A stretch of DNA of 64,000 bases from Tamarix chinensis (lineage: Eukaryota; Streptophyta; Magnoliopsida; Caryophyllales; Tamaricaceae): positions 3,760,123 through 3,824,122 of the forward strand of contig CM060172.1 of NCBI GenBank assembly GCA_030549775.1, written 5' to 3'. The stretch's first letter is position 1; each line of letters opens with the position of its first letter. The notes below the pieces were generated by a model. That model saw only the letters and a list, made by a program, of their open reading frames with translations, did not search any database and had not been told where the DNA came from. The translations under genes were made by a program, and so were the position numbers. Shown here piece after piece: positions 49,182-61,898 of the stretch.

Positions 49182-51447
49182 TGTAATACCCCATCCTAAA
49201 ACACTTTAAAATATGTTTAAAAATATGATAATATAAAATAAATTAGTATCAGTTTTGTAAAGAACTTGAATTCTTATAAATATGCGAAGTTCAAGCACAC
49301 TAATGGATTGGTTTTCCTGACCAATTAACCGGTACATTAATAAACTAACATTTTTATTCCACGATGAACCAATCAATAGGTTTGTTCAAACCAATCGACT
49401 AGTTGTCCAACAATTTTATAAACTTTATTGATTTTGATTCTAATATTTTTCCAATGTGTATAAAAACTCTAATTAGAATCCGTTTATGCTAATGAGAATA
49501 TTTTGATTCTTTAGGATTATTTTTACATTATTTACATCATTCCATTATTTTATTTAGCTAAAATTTCCCCTAAAAGAACTTTAATGGTATTTCTAACATT
49601 TCCTCTCTCCCTCACACTTTCCTCTCTCCTATAGAATCCATGGTTGCATTTTTTGTTTCCTACTCCATATCTCCTAACTAAAAAAATCCCTTTGACATGT
49701 CCCAACCTAACTAAATTATACCTCCCTCACTTCATCATGTATTTCTCTTACAATTGGTTGTCCAAACTCAACCAAATCAGTCTTTGATTTATCTTTCCTT
49801 GTGGATATCGACCAACTCTCTTCTATACTCTCTATTCCTAATTCATTTATGCTTCTTACCTTCTACATTTGCTTTATTCTCCATTTCACTTGGTAAATTA
49901 TGTTAAGCGTAGAGATATTCTCCATTATCTTCTTTTTTCTTCTTTGTTCAGAAAAACAGAGGGTTGACTCCTTTCTTCTCATCTATTATCAATTCTCATC
50001 TCTCCTTTCTTCTCATAATCTTATCCTTAGCTCTTCACTATTTCTCATAAATAAGGAAGGATTATGATATTTTGAGAAAAGGTTTTGTTATGCTATTTTT
50101 TCTTTTATTTATTAAGTTTTGAATAAGAGATTTAATTTCTTTGGTTCTTGATTCGCTTAGGCAATTGAGGTTTGATAGTGCCATCAAATTAGGAGTATTT
50201 ATATGCTATAAGATTTTCATAGAGGCAAGGAATCCTTATCTCTAATATGAATAAGGTCTTAAGTTCTTTCCTGTAGAATCAAGTGCCTTATATGTTTTGT
50301 GATGTGTATGTATTATGTTCCATACTTGGATTTGAGCATGTTACCTCGTTTCAATTTTTTAAGGTTTGTGGGTATGTTTAAGTATTTGATAATATGCATG
50401 ACTTTGGTGAAATTAAAGTATGATCTTGTAAGTATTAACTCCTACCATGATTTATGTGAATTCATATGTTGATTATGTTTTTTATATATATGTTTCACAC
50501 CATAGAAGCATGATAGTACTAATTTAGAAAAGATCTATGACTTTGATTATTTGTGGTTCATGTATCTAGGGGTTATTTCGCCCTGACTAGTTAACTAGCT
50601 ACTATAGCTTATTGACTAGTTATGTGAATACTTACGCGGTTTAGAATTCATAATCGAATGGTAGTGAGAAAAGGTGATTGGTTTGATGAACAAGTTGACT
50701 AATTACCATGGGCAATCAATATATCCTCCAAATCCATCAAGTGGTTACTTTGTTACCAGAGTAGTTTGGTCTTACTTAGACCCATCAACTACTTTGAAAA
50801 ACCCCCATTGATAGGTTCTTATGAATGGTAAATCAATTAGACCAAAAAATCTACTTGTTTTATTTTGTAATATTTCTCTTCAAGTTTGGTGCCACCAATC
50901 TACCCAGCCTCACAATTGAACTATTGGTTCACTTGAGGTCACAATGTTTTCTTGTTATTTAATGTTCCTGCTTTTAAACTTCTTTATTAATGTTCCCATT
51001 TAATTGTAAAATTTTAATCAAGATTTCAACTTTGCTTAAAGTTAATGTAACATGGATCAAAATGACAAGTAGATAAGTTTGGTATCATCTCTAAATACCC
51101 AATTGGTGGCTTGTATGTTATGTGTTGTGTTTAGTGTTATCACTTAGAAATTCTTGATTAGTTATAGTGAAATAAAATATAATTTGTGATATCACTTTGA
51201 ATTTAATAATAATGGTCTAAGATTTTTTTTTAGCCTTTTTCTTTAACTCAAGAGGTATCTACCTATGATTTATTAGGGTGGGTTGCCCGGTTTTTTTATC
51301 TTTTCACATTGTACTTATTTCCTTATCTATTGGGCTATGAATAATAAGGGGATATATACATATTATTTATGTACAAGATTATAGTGTGGCTGACCCACAT
51401 GGAATCAGTGTCCACCATTGGTGGGTAAGGTGTCCTAGTACAAGACC
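49182..51447 (+). mobile_element. 3' LTR of E4 (family B copy 3, B3), truncated
   Basis: It starts TGTAATACCCCATCCTAAAA after the polypurine-like tract and matches B1 and B2. The AACTAGT-type motifs lie at 49310-49420 and 50580-50860, and a pyrimidine-rich part at 49590-50010. It ends near GTGTCCTAGTACAAGACCCC, where B1 continues for at least 770 bp more, so the right part is missing at the join to Tat-type sequence. Confidence 0.72.
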
Positions 51448-51900
51448 CCTAACACTTTTCCTTCATTAATATCCAATATCTCACATATTTTCAATATTGA
51501 AAATGGCCAGCAAGCATTTTTTAAGACCTTTCCTATACATATTGACATGAAACAAAAAAACCATGAAAGGTAGTGTGCCTACCATGAGGAGTTCAAGAAT
51601 GCTACAAAGGATTGTCAGTCTTTAAGAGATGTCATAGAAGAACCCATACTCAAGGATCATTTGCGATTTTATGCACAAACATGCATAGGAAAAACAAGAG
51701 ATAGGTATTGGTTGATAGTTTTCTCCACCTCCTCAAAACAAAGATCCACAAGAGATGATTCATACTATTGTTGGGGGGATTCCTTAGCAAAAAGCAAGTA
51801 ATGCAACTTTAAAATCATGAAATAAAAGAGTTTACTTCCATTTAAAAAGAAAGAGGGAAATAACTTGTGAACAATAAGTCAGCTTCACATAAAAGGATGA
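51448..51900 (+). pseudogene. gag: Tat/Ogre-type gag C-terminal remnant, element E3
   Basis: The translation gives CAYHEEFKNATKDCQSLRDV, then IEEPILKDHLRFY (51574-51660), matching the Tat/Ogre signature Y-C.FH...GH.TE.C..L...IE.LI..G.L. The knuckle keeps both Cys and the first His, but the second His is Asn. IHTIVGGIP at about 51762 matches the conserved IHTI.GG that follows in Tat gag. This would be the nucleocapsid end of Gag. The lineage differs from the Tekay remnants elsewhere in the window. Confidence 0.8.
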
Positions 51901-52320
51901 TGTTCCAAGTATTGTCAATCATCATTATGATTGTTTATTTATGGAAGTGCAAATTGAAAAATGTATCATGAAAAGGGTTCTTTTAGACATTAGCAGCTCA
52001 AGAGATGTTATCTTTAAGGAATCTAATAAGCAATTAGAAGTTCCAAATAAATTCTTAATAAATAATACTTCATCCATAGAGGAATTTACTAATAATATAA
52101 TAATATTAAAGGGACTAGTGGATCTCACTTTAACAATTCCTACATTAGGGCCTCAAAGGACCATTAAGATAGACTTTGTAGTAATTACTTGTTTGTCTAT
52201 GTATAACATGATATTAAATCAACCATCCCTTAGCAAACTCCAATTAAGCATTTTCTATGACTACGCTACTAATGGGATTCCTAATTAACAGAAGATGAGG
52301 AGAAACCAAGGGTGACAGGA
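51900..52320 (+). pseudogene. pro: Tat/Ogre-type aspartic protease remnant, E3 (split by A2)
   Basis: The open frame 51941-52288 reads CIMKRVLLDISSSRDVIFKE, then LVDLTLTIPTLGPQRTIKID, FVVI and YNMILNQPSLSKLQ. This matches the Tat protease pattern RVLVD.GSS.D.LF...., PVTFG, F.V....YN.ILGRP.L. The active-site Asp (51986-51988) remains, but the DTG/DGG triad reads DIS. The following NQGDR is the start of the GE.RGDQ..AR region; giant LTR A2 is inserted there, with CAGGA (52316-52320) as its left duplication. The frame picks up as KVT at 57548. Confidence 0.83.
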
Positions 52321-52779
52321 TGAAACACCCCAAAATTCACTACTTTTTTTTAAAGCGGAAGAATTTAAATTAAAACTTGTGAATTCTAGAGATGTTACCG
52401 CCACACTTAATACCAGACCGATTCTCTCCGACCGTTCCAGTACCAAGTGCTAAGGCTAAAGAAAATTAATAATCAATTATAAATTATGACAATCTAAATT
52501 CCAAATAAGCATTAAACAATTGTAAAACAAAAATCAGAGTACGCAAAATGAATTATTTAAAATACTCAAGACAAGGTAATAATTCAAAAAGGATAAATTC
52601 GATATAAACAAACTAACAAATGGACATAAAATGCATAAAGAATGAATATGGCCACGCCACTCTCGAACTTTAGCCAAAGCATATTGAACACCCAGCCCTA
52701 ACTGATGTATCCTCCACCAACACAAAGTCAAAAGGGCATACTACTTATGGGAATGAGCAGTACCCATGAAAAGGGTGAT

Positions 52780-52796
52780 CAGTATACTATGTATTG
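52780..52796. promoter_or_regulatory. Decayed near-palindrome in A2
   Basis: CAGTATACTATGTATTG is the counterpart of the A1 site at 1945-1961, with three or four changes of the C-to-T or G-to-A type. Confidence 0.3.
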
Positions 52797-53024
52797 AGTA
52801 AGGTAACAGATGCACTAAGGCTAACACATAAGCACATAAAATCATATAAATAATGCATAAGAAATAAAAGAGCATAATCCATCAACATGGTATCATAAAT
52901 GCATATGACCATCCGGGTAAAAGTACAAAGGCCCATATATAATCCAATTCAATTACTTAATTAATCTCTGATCAGAAGTTGATTCACACCATACTTTTTA
53001 TCAAATCCATGCGAGTATAGGAAC

Positions 53025-53475
53025 ACCCCACTATTATAACTAGTGGCCCGATCACACATAGAGCATCATGCCCTAACCACTATTATTACCGATGAATCAA
53101 TCACATATAGGGTAAAAACCCTAACCACTATTATAACCGGCGGATCAGTTACACATACGGCAAAAAAACCTAACTACTATTCCTAACCGGTGGATCGGCT
53201 GGTTTCTACTCACATGGTGTTCTACTATAAGTAATTAGTATCTTTTAAGTGCCTTAGCAAAAACTATGATTTGTTTTTATTGAGCTCAGGATCACCCACT
53301 ATTATAACTAGTGGGCTGGTCACACATAGGACAACATACCCTAACCACTATTATAACCTGTGGATCAGCCACACATAGGGTAAAAACCTTAACCACTATT
53401 ATAACCAATGGATCGATCGCATATAGGGTAAAAACCCTAACCATTATTTGTAACCGGTGGATCGACTGGTCTCGT
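53025..53475 (+). repeat. CACTATTATAACCGGTGG tandem array in A2
   Basis: About eight units share CACTATTATAACCGGTGGAT and spacers such as CACACATAGGGTAAAAACCC. The unit is about 50 bp. It matches the arrays in A1 and A3. Confidence 0.85.
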
Positions 53476-54004
53476 CTCAATATCTTCTACTTTAAGTGAT
53501 TAATGTCTTAAGTGTCTTATTCAAAACCGTTCACCCTGGACATGCATGAATCATTCTCTTTACACTTCACAAATCACAAATCATAGATTCCATATTAATC
53601 ATCATACTTTATTCACCAAGTACACACGATACCACAAAACTCTAAGCAGCCACACCAAACCCTAATTGTCCACACAAACCCTAACTTGGCCTCCTACGTA
53701 TCCTTATAATGCTCCACGTACTATTTTTCATCCAAAGTCTTCAAACACCCAAACAATACTTACATTACCTTCCTTACATCCCAAATCAACTTTCCATACG
53801 TAAATTTCACTCCCATGCAGACTTTATACATCCCATGCAACCTTTAGAATTTTTCATGTAAAACCCTAAGTCCATATATATGAAACCATCAATTCTTTCA
53901 TAGAAAACCCAAGATTCCATCATACAAAACCCTAAATTCAATCCACTCAAAACCAAATATCCATCTATACCAAACCCTAGATTCAAACCATATAAAACCC
54001 AAAA

Positions 54005-54372
54005 ATTAGATTCTCCCATAAAAAATCATAAATTAGATTCTCCCATATAAGACCATAAATTAGATTCTACTATATAAGACCATAAATTATATTCTCCCAC
54101 ACAAAACCATAAATTAGATTCTCACATGTAAAACCATAAATTAGATTCTCCCATACAAACCATAAATTAGATTCTCACATACAAAACCATAAATTAGATT
54201 CTCACATATAAAACCATAAATTATATTCTTCCACACAAAACCATAAATTAGATTCTCCCATATAAAACCACAAATTAGATTCTCCCATATAAAGCATAGA
54301 TTAGATTCTCCCATACAAAACCATAGATTAAATCCTCCCATATAACACCGTAAATTTGATTCTCCCATACAA
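54005..54372 (+). repeat. 27-bp minisatellite in A2
   Basis: About 13 head-to-tail units are built on CATAAATTAGATTCTC plus a CCATATAAAAC half, period 27 bp. A3 has only about five diverged units at the matching site (60183-60360), and A1 has none clearly. The period is a multiple of three, so the minus strand stays open over nine-residue units; this is not a gene. Confidence 0.92.
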
Positions 54373-54888
54373 AACAATAAATTCTCCATTTTACTCTTCT
54401 AGTCATAGATCATTAAAAATACTTAGGTTAACTCACATCCCTTGGTCAACTTCTTTTCTCATCCTCCTTTTTCATCCTTTCCCCCACAAAAACCATATTA
54501 ACATCCTTACATGCATGTCTTATAGAGTCACAACACATATCATCACATACCACAATATTTCATCACATATTACACATGCCATATAAATACACCAAAAACA
54601 TACTTCAACTCTACATCATACCGAATATGAAATAATTACAATAATAAACAAAGGATGCATAACATACAAAGCTTATAATACACATCAACACAAAATAGGC
54701 CTTAGTAACACCCTCACCTAAAACGACATCGGTCTTGGAGCATGCTCCTATGCCTCCTTAGGGTTTTGATAAAATAATAACATATTAATAAAAATAATAT
54801 TAACTAATTTCTAACTTTACTAAAGATATATGAAATAATAGAATTATTATAAAGGTTGATAATATAGGGTTGAACACTTTACCCTAAT

Positions 54889-55102
54889 AATAATAATGGT
54901 ACTAAAATAATAATAGTAAAGATACTAAAAATAATATAAATGATAATATTAATAAGAATAATGATAATAGTAACAATAATAATAATAAAAAGGACATTAT
55001 TGAAAACAAATTGAAATAAGGCTTTGACCCCTTTACCAAAATAATATTAATAATAATATTAGTAAAATAAATAACCAAATTTAGTAATAATAATAATGAT
55101 GA

Positions 55103-55137
<35 letters not shown>

Positions 55138-55421
55138 TAAAAACCATAATAATATTACAAAAAAATAATAACCATAATGGTAATAATAGTAAGGATAATA
55201 TTCAAAAATAAAAAAGAAGTAGGGTTTCTACCTTACATTGAATAATAATTAACTTATTAAATAATAATAATAACACTAATAATAATAATAAATGCTAATG
55301 ATACAAATACTGATAATATTAATAATAATAAGACTTGATATTTATAATAGTACTACTATAATTCAAAATAGACACAGTAGGATTTCAGCCCTATATAAAA
55401 TAATAATACTAACACTTGAAA

Positions 55422-55464
<43 letters not shown>

Positions 55465-55622
55465 GTAATAATAATAATGATGACAATAACAATAATAATA
55501 ATAATAATAATAGCAAAACTAATAGTAAATTAATTGTAATATTAATAATGAAATAATAATAATAGTAGTAGTAATTTGAAATAGTAATAATAAAAAAATA
55601 ATTATAATAATAAACATATATT

Positions 55623-55659
<37 letters not shown>

Positions 55660-55790
55660 GAACCAATAAGAATAATAATAATAAAATCAAAATAAAAATA
55701 CAATAGGGCTTCAGCCCTCAGCAAAAATAATAATCAAAACATTAATAATAATTATTATTATAATACATATTAAAAAATATAAATAATAAT
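54889..55790. repeat. AAT/ATT microsatellite cluster in A2
   Basis: Several AAT arrays (pure parts near 55103-55134, 55424-55463 and 55628-55658) alternate with variants such as ATAATG and three copies of a GGGTTTCTACCTTA-like spacer (around 55220, 55380 and 55710). The same spacers occur in A1. Poly-Leu/Ile open frames here come from the repeat. Confidence 0.9.
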
Positions 55791-56496
55791 AATAATAGTA
55801 TTTATATTCAAATAAATTAAATAAAATAAATTAAGGCTTGTAAAAATAGGAAAAAGGGTTGAGAGGGTATATGGTTCAACCTTAGGTTGGTGGGGATGGG
55901 CGGCACTAGCGGTGGTGCACAAAGGTGGCGGTGGTGGCCGGAAAAAAGAAAGAAAAGGGTAAAGGTTGAAGGATGCGAACAAATTAGGGAGAATGGAGGT
56001 GGGGAGTTGGGGTGTTTAGGGTTGCCTAGGTGGAGAGGGACAGAATAAGGGTGGTGGCATAGCCAAAGGTGGCGGCACACAGCGGCGATGGTGGTGGCCG
56101 AATGGAGGAGAAGAAGAGAAAGAGAGGAGTAGAGGAAGAAAGAGGAAAAGAAAGGTAAGGGAAGGTAGAGGAGGGTCTGTAGAAGAGAATGGGAGGTGAA
56201 AGAAGAGACGATAGTGGCAGAAGAGGTGGCTAAGGGTAGTGCAAAGGGTGGCAGAGGTGGAAGGAAGGGTTATTTGAGAAGGCTACTTCACACAATTGGG
56301 GTGGCTTGTGCAGGAAGAATTGAGGGATATGGGATGTTCAATTAGCTAGAGGGAAGTGCAAGGAAGAGTTTGGGTAGACGAAGTGGGTGGCGGCGTTGGT
56401 CGACGGCAGTAGGGCTAGTGTCTAAAGGGGAGGCAGCGACAAGGGGAGTTTTCTATGTTAGGGATCAAGAGCTCGACAAAAGGCTCATTATGGGTA

Positions 56497-56505
56497 TATT
56501 TATAG
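56497..56505 (+). promoter_or_regulatory. TATA-like box of A2
   Basis: TATTTATAG, 1.05 kb before the LTR end, in the same place as in A1 and A3. Confidence 0.45.
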
Positions 56506-57041
56506 AGAAAAGAAGAGAGGGTAGGGTTCTGTGGGTCGGCGAGGGATTAAGGAAAGTAGGGTTAGGGTCACAGACACCAAGGTTGGCCTGTGGGGGTCAA
56601 AATGGGGCAAGGGTTGGTTGGCTGAAAGAGAGAGAGAATCGCACGATAAGAGAGGGTGTTAGATTGATCTATGTGCTTGCCAAATCAGGGGGAGATAAAG
56701 GGAGGAAAATGGCCGATCAATAGGGCATAAGTAGTGGAAAAAAACTAGGGATGGGTGATGCAAGTCGGTAGCAGGAATGGCAAGTGCAAGGGGCTGGGGG
56801 AAGAAGAAAGGAGGAAGAAAGGGTTGGACCGGTGATCCAAAAGAAAAAGAAAGAAAGGAAAAGGAGGAAAGAACTGGGCCAAGCGTGATCATTAAAATAC
56901 GGTGGCAAGACGTAGCATTTAGTGGGAAAAACAAATAAAATGTAGCACGGCGAGGGAGAAGGAAGGAGGCGGTCACTGAGTAGGCTAGTCTGGCCGAAGG
57001 AAAGGAGAAAAGGAAGGATTGGACCGCGGGAAGCAAACCCA

Positions 57042-57118
57042 ATCGAGGAGAAGGTAAGGAAGAAAAGAAGAAAGAAAAAGAAAGAAAAAGGAAAAAGGGA
57101 AAAAGGAAAAGAGAAAAA
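57042..57118 (+). repeat. Purine-rich tract of A2
   Basis: A GAAAGAAAAAGG-type run matching A1 5290-5391 and A3 62505-62580. Confidence 0.7.
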
Positions 57119-57547
57119 ATAATTAGGTTTGGTATTTAAATTAATTAAAATATTTGGGATATTTAAAATAATAATAAAATAAAATAATTAAATCCCTTTT
57201 AGGCTAATTTTAGGATTTTTAAAAGGTTTTTCATAAATTTCATTTTAATTAGCAAAACACCCTAATTTTATTCAATTAAATTATTTATAAAATTCATATT
57301 AATTTGAAACTATTATCTCCTTCTTCTTTTAAATGAAATAATTTATTTAATTAATTTTAAAAATAAAATCCTTAATTAGCTAAAATACCCAAATTTATCC
57401 TAATTAAAATACTTATAAATTTCTTCTTATTTTTCCTAAGTAATTCCCTTTTATTTTAATAAAATAATTTATTTAATTAATTTTCATAATAAAACCTCAT
57501 TTAAATATAATTTTTAAAATTAAAAATTTTCAGGGCATTTCACAGGA

Positions 57548-57689
57548 AAGTGACATGATGGTGTTACTCAATAGGTGTATGGGGTATCTCATGGCAACAT
57601 AATGTCAAGAAGCCACAAATGGTTTACTTCATGAGGTTTAAATGCTTCTAGAGGAAGTAAATGGAAAATGGAGAATGTGCATTGAGTTT
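57548..57689 (+). pseudogene. pol: Tat/Ogre-type pol remnant with RT motif, E3
   Basis: After A2 the Tat-type frame resumes. Positions 57651-57689 read EEVNGKWRMCIEF, matching the Tat RT block KK.NGKWRMCVDFT.LN. Only about 100 bp separate it from the protease end once A2 is removed. Several hundred residues are expected there, so an internal deletion came before or after the insertion. A TG array replaces the expected continuation after F. Confidence 0.6.
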
Positions 57690-57694
57690 TGTAT

Positions 57695-57714
57695 ATGTGT
57701 GTGTGTGTGTGTGT
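57695..57714. repeat. (TG)n microsatellite
   Basis: About nine TG units abut the truncated RT motif. Confidence 0.9.
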
Positions 57715-57739
57715 TTACATAATGTCTTTTATACTAAAT

Positions 57740-58353
57740 ATGATCGCTAATAGCACAAGGCTTAGGCTTAATCCATCTAACAACAAGGCCACAAGAAAAG
57801 CTTTCTACAAAAGTTATCATCTACCTTGGCAATTTGGCTCAAATACATAAGCCCTAAAAAAAATATCCACCAAAAAAATATCTATATGTAATTCCTTATA
57901 AAACTGTTTAGTAGAACCTAAATACGAAATCCCTCAAATAATGAGGATATTGGAAAAACTCTATATATAATTACTCGTATAAATGGGCAGTTGAGATCAA
58001 ACATGTAAGCCCTCAAACAATGAGGATGTTGGACAAGATCTATACATATGACCTCATGGATATTTGAGCATTCAAGACAGAAATACTTCATGAGATGAAA
58101 GGTTGATGCACTTTCACTCACTAAGCTTAAGTCTTTACAAGTAAGTCCACATAAAAATGGGCACTAAAGCATTGATGAATAACATAACATAATCATGATA
58201 AGTGAGATGACAGACTGATGTACTTTCACTCACTAAGCCTAATGCTTCATACATAATTCCTCATATAATGGATAGTCAAGCATTAAAGATGAGCTTTCTT
58301 TGTGAAATGAAAGATCGATGCTCTTTTAGTTACTATGCCCAGACTCCCAAGGT
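57740..58353 (+). repeat. Imperfect ~100-bp tandem repeats downstream of E3 pol
   Basis: Three blocks of GAGATGA-AGG-TGATGCAC-TTTCACTCACTAAGC type lie at 58092-58127, 58204-58241 and 58303-58340. A second pair carries CCTCAAACAATGAGGATGTT (57932 and 58010). Tat/Ogre elements are known to carry tandem repeats between pol and the 3' LTR, which would fit. Assignment to E3 is inference. Confidence 0.5.
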
Positions 58354-58876
58354 GTGTTTGTAACATCCCAAAATTCACTACTTTTTTTATAAAATGGAAG
58401 CAATTAAAATAGAAATACTTAAAACCCGTGAATTCTGGGGATGTTGCCGCCACACTTAGTACTAAACCGGTTCTCTCCAACCGTTCCAGTACCAAGTGCT
58501 AAGGCTAAAGAAGAGATTAACAATCAATTACAAAAATAATACAAATTAAACTCCAAATAATCATTAAACGGTTGTAAAACAAAATCAGAGTACGCATCAA
58601 GAAATGTAATTCATTTCCAAAAGAGAATTAAACTTACAACCGATAAAAGGTTTATTAAAATACTCAATCGAGTAATGAATCAGAAAATGGTAATTACTAT
58701 GCCAAACAAATAACAAAAAGAATGAAATCGCGTAAAGAATGAATACGGCCACAACACTCTCGAACTTCGAACCAAACATACTCAATACTCAGCCCCGACT
58801 GATATCTCGCCCACCTGCACAAATTCAGAAGAGCATACTACTCGTGGGAATGAGCAGCACCCATGAAAAGGGTGAT

Positions 58877-58893
58877 CAGTATGCTACGTACTG
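58877..58893. promoter_or_regulatory. Conserved near-palindrome in A3
   Basis: CAGTATGCTACGTACTG differs by one base from the A1 site at 1945-1961. Confidence 0.35.
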
Positions 58894-59107
58894 AGTAAGG
58901 TAACCGAGCACTAAGGCCAACACACAAGCACATAATCCATGCAGATTAATAACAGGGCATAATCCAACATTACAATATAAAGGTATATGAACAATTCAGG
59001 TAAAAGTACAAAGGCACATATAATCCAGATTAATTGTTTAATTAATCTCTTATCATAATCCGATTCACACCATGCCTTTTATCAATCCATGCAAGCAGAG
59101 GAACACC

Positions 59108-59450
59108 CCACTATTATAACTGGTGGGCCGGTCACAATAGAGCATCATGCCCTAACCACTATTATTACCAGTGGATCAGTCACAATAGAGCATCCTGCCC
59201 TAACCACTATTATTACCGGTGGATCGGTCACATATAGGGTAGAAACCCTAACCACTATTCCTAACCGGTGGATCGGTTCGGTTCCCCCTCGCATGGTGTT
59301 CCACTGTAAGTAATTAGTATCTTTTAAGAGCTTTAACGATATTGGTTTGTGTTTATTGAGCTCGAGTCACCCCCACTATTATTACCGGTGGGCCGGTCAC
59401 ATATAGGACCTCATGTCCTAACCACTATTATAACCGGTGGATCGGTCTGG
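59108..59450 (+). repeat. CACTATTATTACCGGTGG tandem array in A3
   Basis: About six units with CACTATTATTACCGGTGG and spacers such as CATCATGCCCTAAC. Confidence 0.85.
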
Positions 59451-60939
59451 ACTCGACTCAATAATCTTCCACTTTAAAAGATTAGTGTCTTAAATATATT
59501 ATTCAAAGGCTTTCACCTTGGACATGCATGAATCATTACACATCACAAATCATAAAATTCCACCATCATAATTACACTTTAATCACCACATACACATGAT
59601 AACACAAAAACCCCAATCAGCCACACCAAACCCTAATTAACCACAACAACCCATAGTTAATCATTCCAAACCCTAATTTAGTCTCCTTCGTACCCTTAAT
59701 TTTATCCACGTGCTATTTTTCATCCCAAGTACTCAAACACCCAAACAACACTTACATTCCCTTCATTACATCCCAAATTAACTTTCCACACATAAATTTC
59801 ATACCCATGGAGACATTAATCTCCCCATGCAAACCTTCGAACCTTTTTCATGCAAACCTTAAAATTCCATGTGAAACCCTAAATTTCAACCATGCAAACC
59901 CTAATACCACCATACAACCATCAATGCCACCATGTAAACCCTAATACCACCATATAACTATAGATACCACCATACAAACCATGATTCCATCATACAAAAC
60001 CATAAATTCAATCCACACAAAAACCAAAGATTCACCTATGCCAAACCTAGATTCAAACCATATAAAACCCAAAGATTTGTCCATACCAATTCCTAAAATC
60101 AATCCATACCAAACCAAATATCCATCCTTACCAAACCCTAGATTCAAATCACATAAAACCAAAGATCCATCCTTACCTTACAATCGATTAGATTCTCCCA
60201 CATAAAATCATAACTTAGAATCTCCCAAGCAAAACCATAAATTAAATTCTTCCATACAAAACTATAGATTAAATTATCCCACACAAAATCATACAAAACC
60301 ATAAATTAAACTTCCCCATATAAAACCATAAATAATATTCTCCATATAAAACTTCAAAAATCATAAATCAGATTCTCATACACGAAACCCTAAAATTCTC
60401 CATTTTATTCCTCTACTCATGAATCAATGGAATACTTAGGTCAACTCACATTCCTTATTCAACTTCTTTCTCCATCCTCATTTTTCATCATTTTCCCCAG
60501 CACAAATCATATCAACATCCTCACAAGCATGTCTTACAAGGTCACAACACACATCATCACACATAAATAATACACATCCCATACAAAACATACTTCAAGT
60601 CCACGTCATATCATATACGACATAATTAATAATCATAAACATATAATGCATAACATATGAAGCATATAATGCATAGAAGCACACAATGGCCTTAGTAAAC
60701 CCTTACTTGAATCGACACCGATCTTGGAGCACGTTCCTACGCCTCCTTAGGGCTTTAGTTGGGCTCAACTACTATGGAAAAATACTAGGATTAGGTTTTC
60801 TCTTAAGAGTGCCATTATTTCTAACTTATCCCAAGACCTTATTTTTAATTAAAAATTATTATATTAAAATTAATAATGTGATTCAAAAAAAAAGGTGATA
60901 TAAGGGTTTCTCCCCTTCAAAAAAATATTATTAGTAAAG

Positions 60940-60988
<49 letters not shown>
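60940..60988. repeat. (AAT)n microsatellite in A3, first
   Basis: About 16 AAT units. Confidence 0.95.
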
Positions 60989-60989
<1 letters not shown>

Positions 60990-61286
60990 TAACTAACTAT
61001 TAAAATAGAGATAATATCAAGAATAATAATAATAATAATAACAATAATAATGCATAAGCTTTAAAATTTAAAGTGGATTTTTGACTCTACCCCTAATTAA
61101 TAAAATACCATTCAATAATATTAATAACATATATTATTTATAATAATATTAAAATAATAAGGATAATAAAAATGATAAAAATAATAAAACATATAATAAT
61201 TCAAATCATACCCTAAATTTGAAACTAATTATTTTATTCCTACTCTCTATATCTGCAAGGAAAATTTAGCCTTAATATTTCATCTG

Positions 61287-61345
<59 letters not shown>
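61287..61345. repeat. (AAT)n microsatellite in A3, second
   Basis: About 19 AAT units, just before the GC-richer part of the LTR. Confidence 0.95.
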
Positions 61346-61346
<1 letters not shown>

Positions 61347-61889
61347 TACTTGATTGACCAAGAATTAATTTAAATAACACAAAACAAAGGTAAATAAATA
61401 TAAAGGAAGTCTAAGGAGGTCTAGGGTTTCACCTTGAGTCGTCGGAAGCGGCGGCACCGGCGGTGGTGCACGGCAGTGGCCGGAAAATGGGTCTAAGAGG
61501 GCAAAAGATGAAGAAACAAAGAGAAGGAGCAGGGGAGGACTTAAAATAAGGTTATGGTTCGATGGAGAAGGATTAGAGGGAGTTTTGGGTGGTTCAGAGG
61601 GAAGTAGAAGTGGCGGAAATGGCGGCGGACGGCGGCTTAAGGGTTTCGGGGTGAAAATTCTAGTGAGACGAGCAGCAAACTTGGCACGGCTATGGAGGCC
61701 CGTGCAAGAAGAATCGAGGGTTGAAAATGGTTTAGTTGATTAGAGGAAGTTTTAGGAAAAAATTTGGGATGATTTGGTGGCGCTGAGATTGGCTAACGGC
61801 GGCGGAATACGCTTTTGAAGTTGTGGTAGCTAGCAACTCGGGCTTAGGGTCTCGGGGAAGAAAAAACCCAAAATCTCCTACAACCAGAC

Positions 61890-61898
61890 TATTTATAG
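61890..61898 (+). promoter_or_regulatory. TATA-like box of A3
   Basis: TATTTATAG, 1.13 kb before the LTR end, matching A1 and A2. Confidence 0.45.

Larger units (their letters stand above)
52321..57542 (+). mobile_element. Giant solo LTR, family A copy 2 (A2)
   Basis: It starts TGAAACACCCCAAAA (one change from TGTAACACC), ends CAGGGCATTTCA and is flanked by the perfect duplication CAGGA (52316-52320 and 57543-57547). At 5222 bp it is the longest of the three; the excess comes from the 27-bp array (54005-54372) and large AAT arrays (54889-55790). The order of parts equals A1 and A3. It is closer to A3 than to A1 in the first 500 bp and in the CACTATTATAACC array. It lies in the protease-pol frame of a Tat-type element. 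Minus-strand open frames (for example 56659-57042) come from composition or repeats. Confidence 0.92.

Noticed and set aside
51941..52288. A 115-residue host gene
   Set aside because: The sequence is a Tat/Ogre protease with a damaged active site, continuous with gag remnants.
53292..53499. Overlapping open frames on both strands in A2, and a similar one at 59089-59313 in A3
   Set aside because: They are translations of the CACTATTATAACC array.
54141..54389. 82-residue repeat protein with nine-residue units on the minus strand
   Set aside because: The unit equals the 27-bp minisatellite, and no such frame exists in A1.
54902..55690. Leu/Ile-rich membrane-protein-like open frames on the minus strand
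   Set aside because: They are translations of AAT microsatellites.
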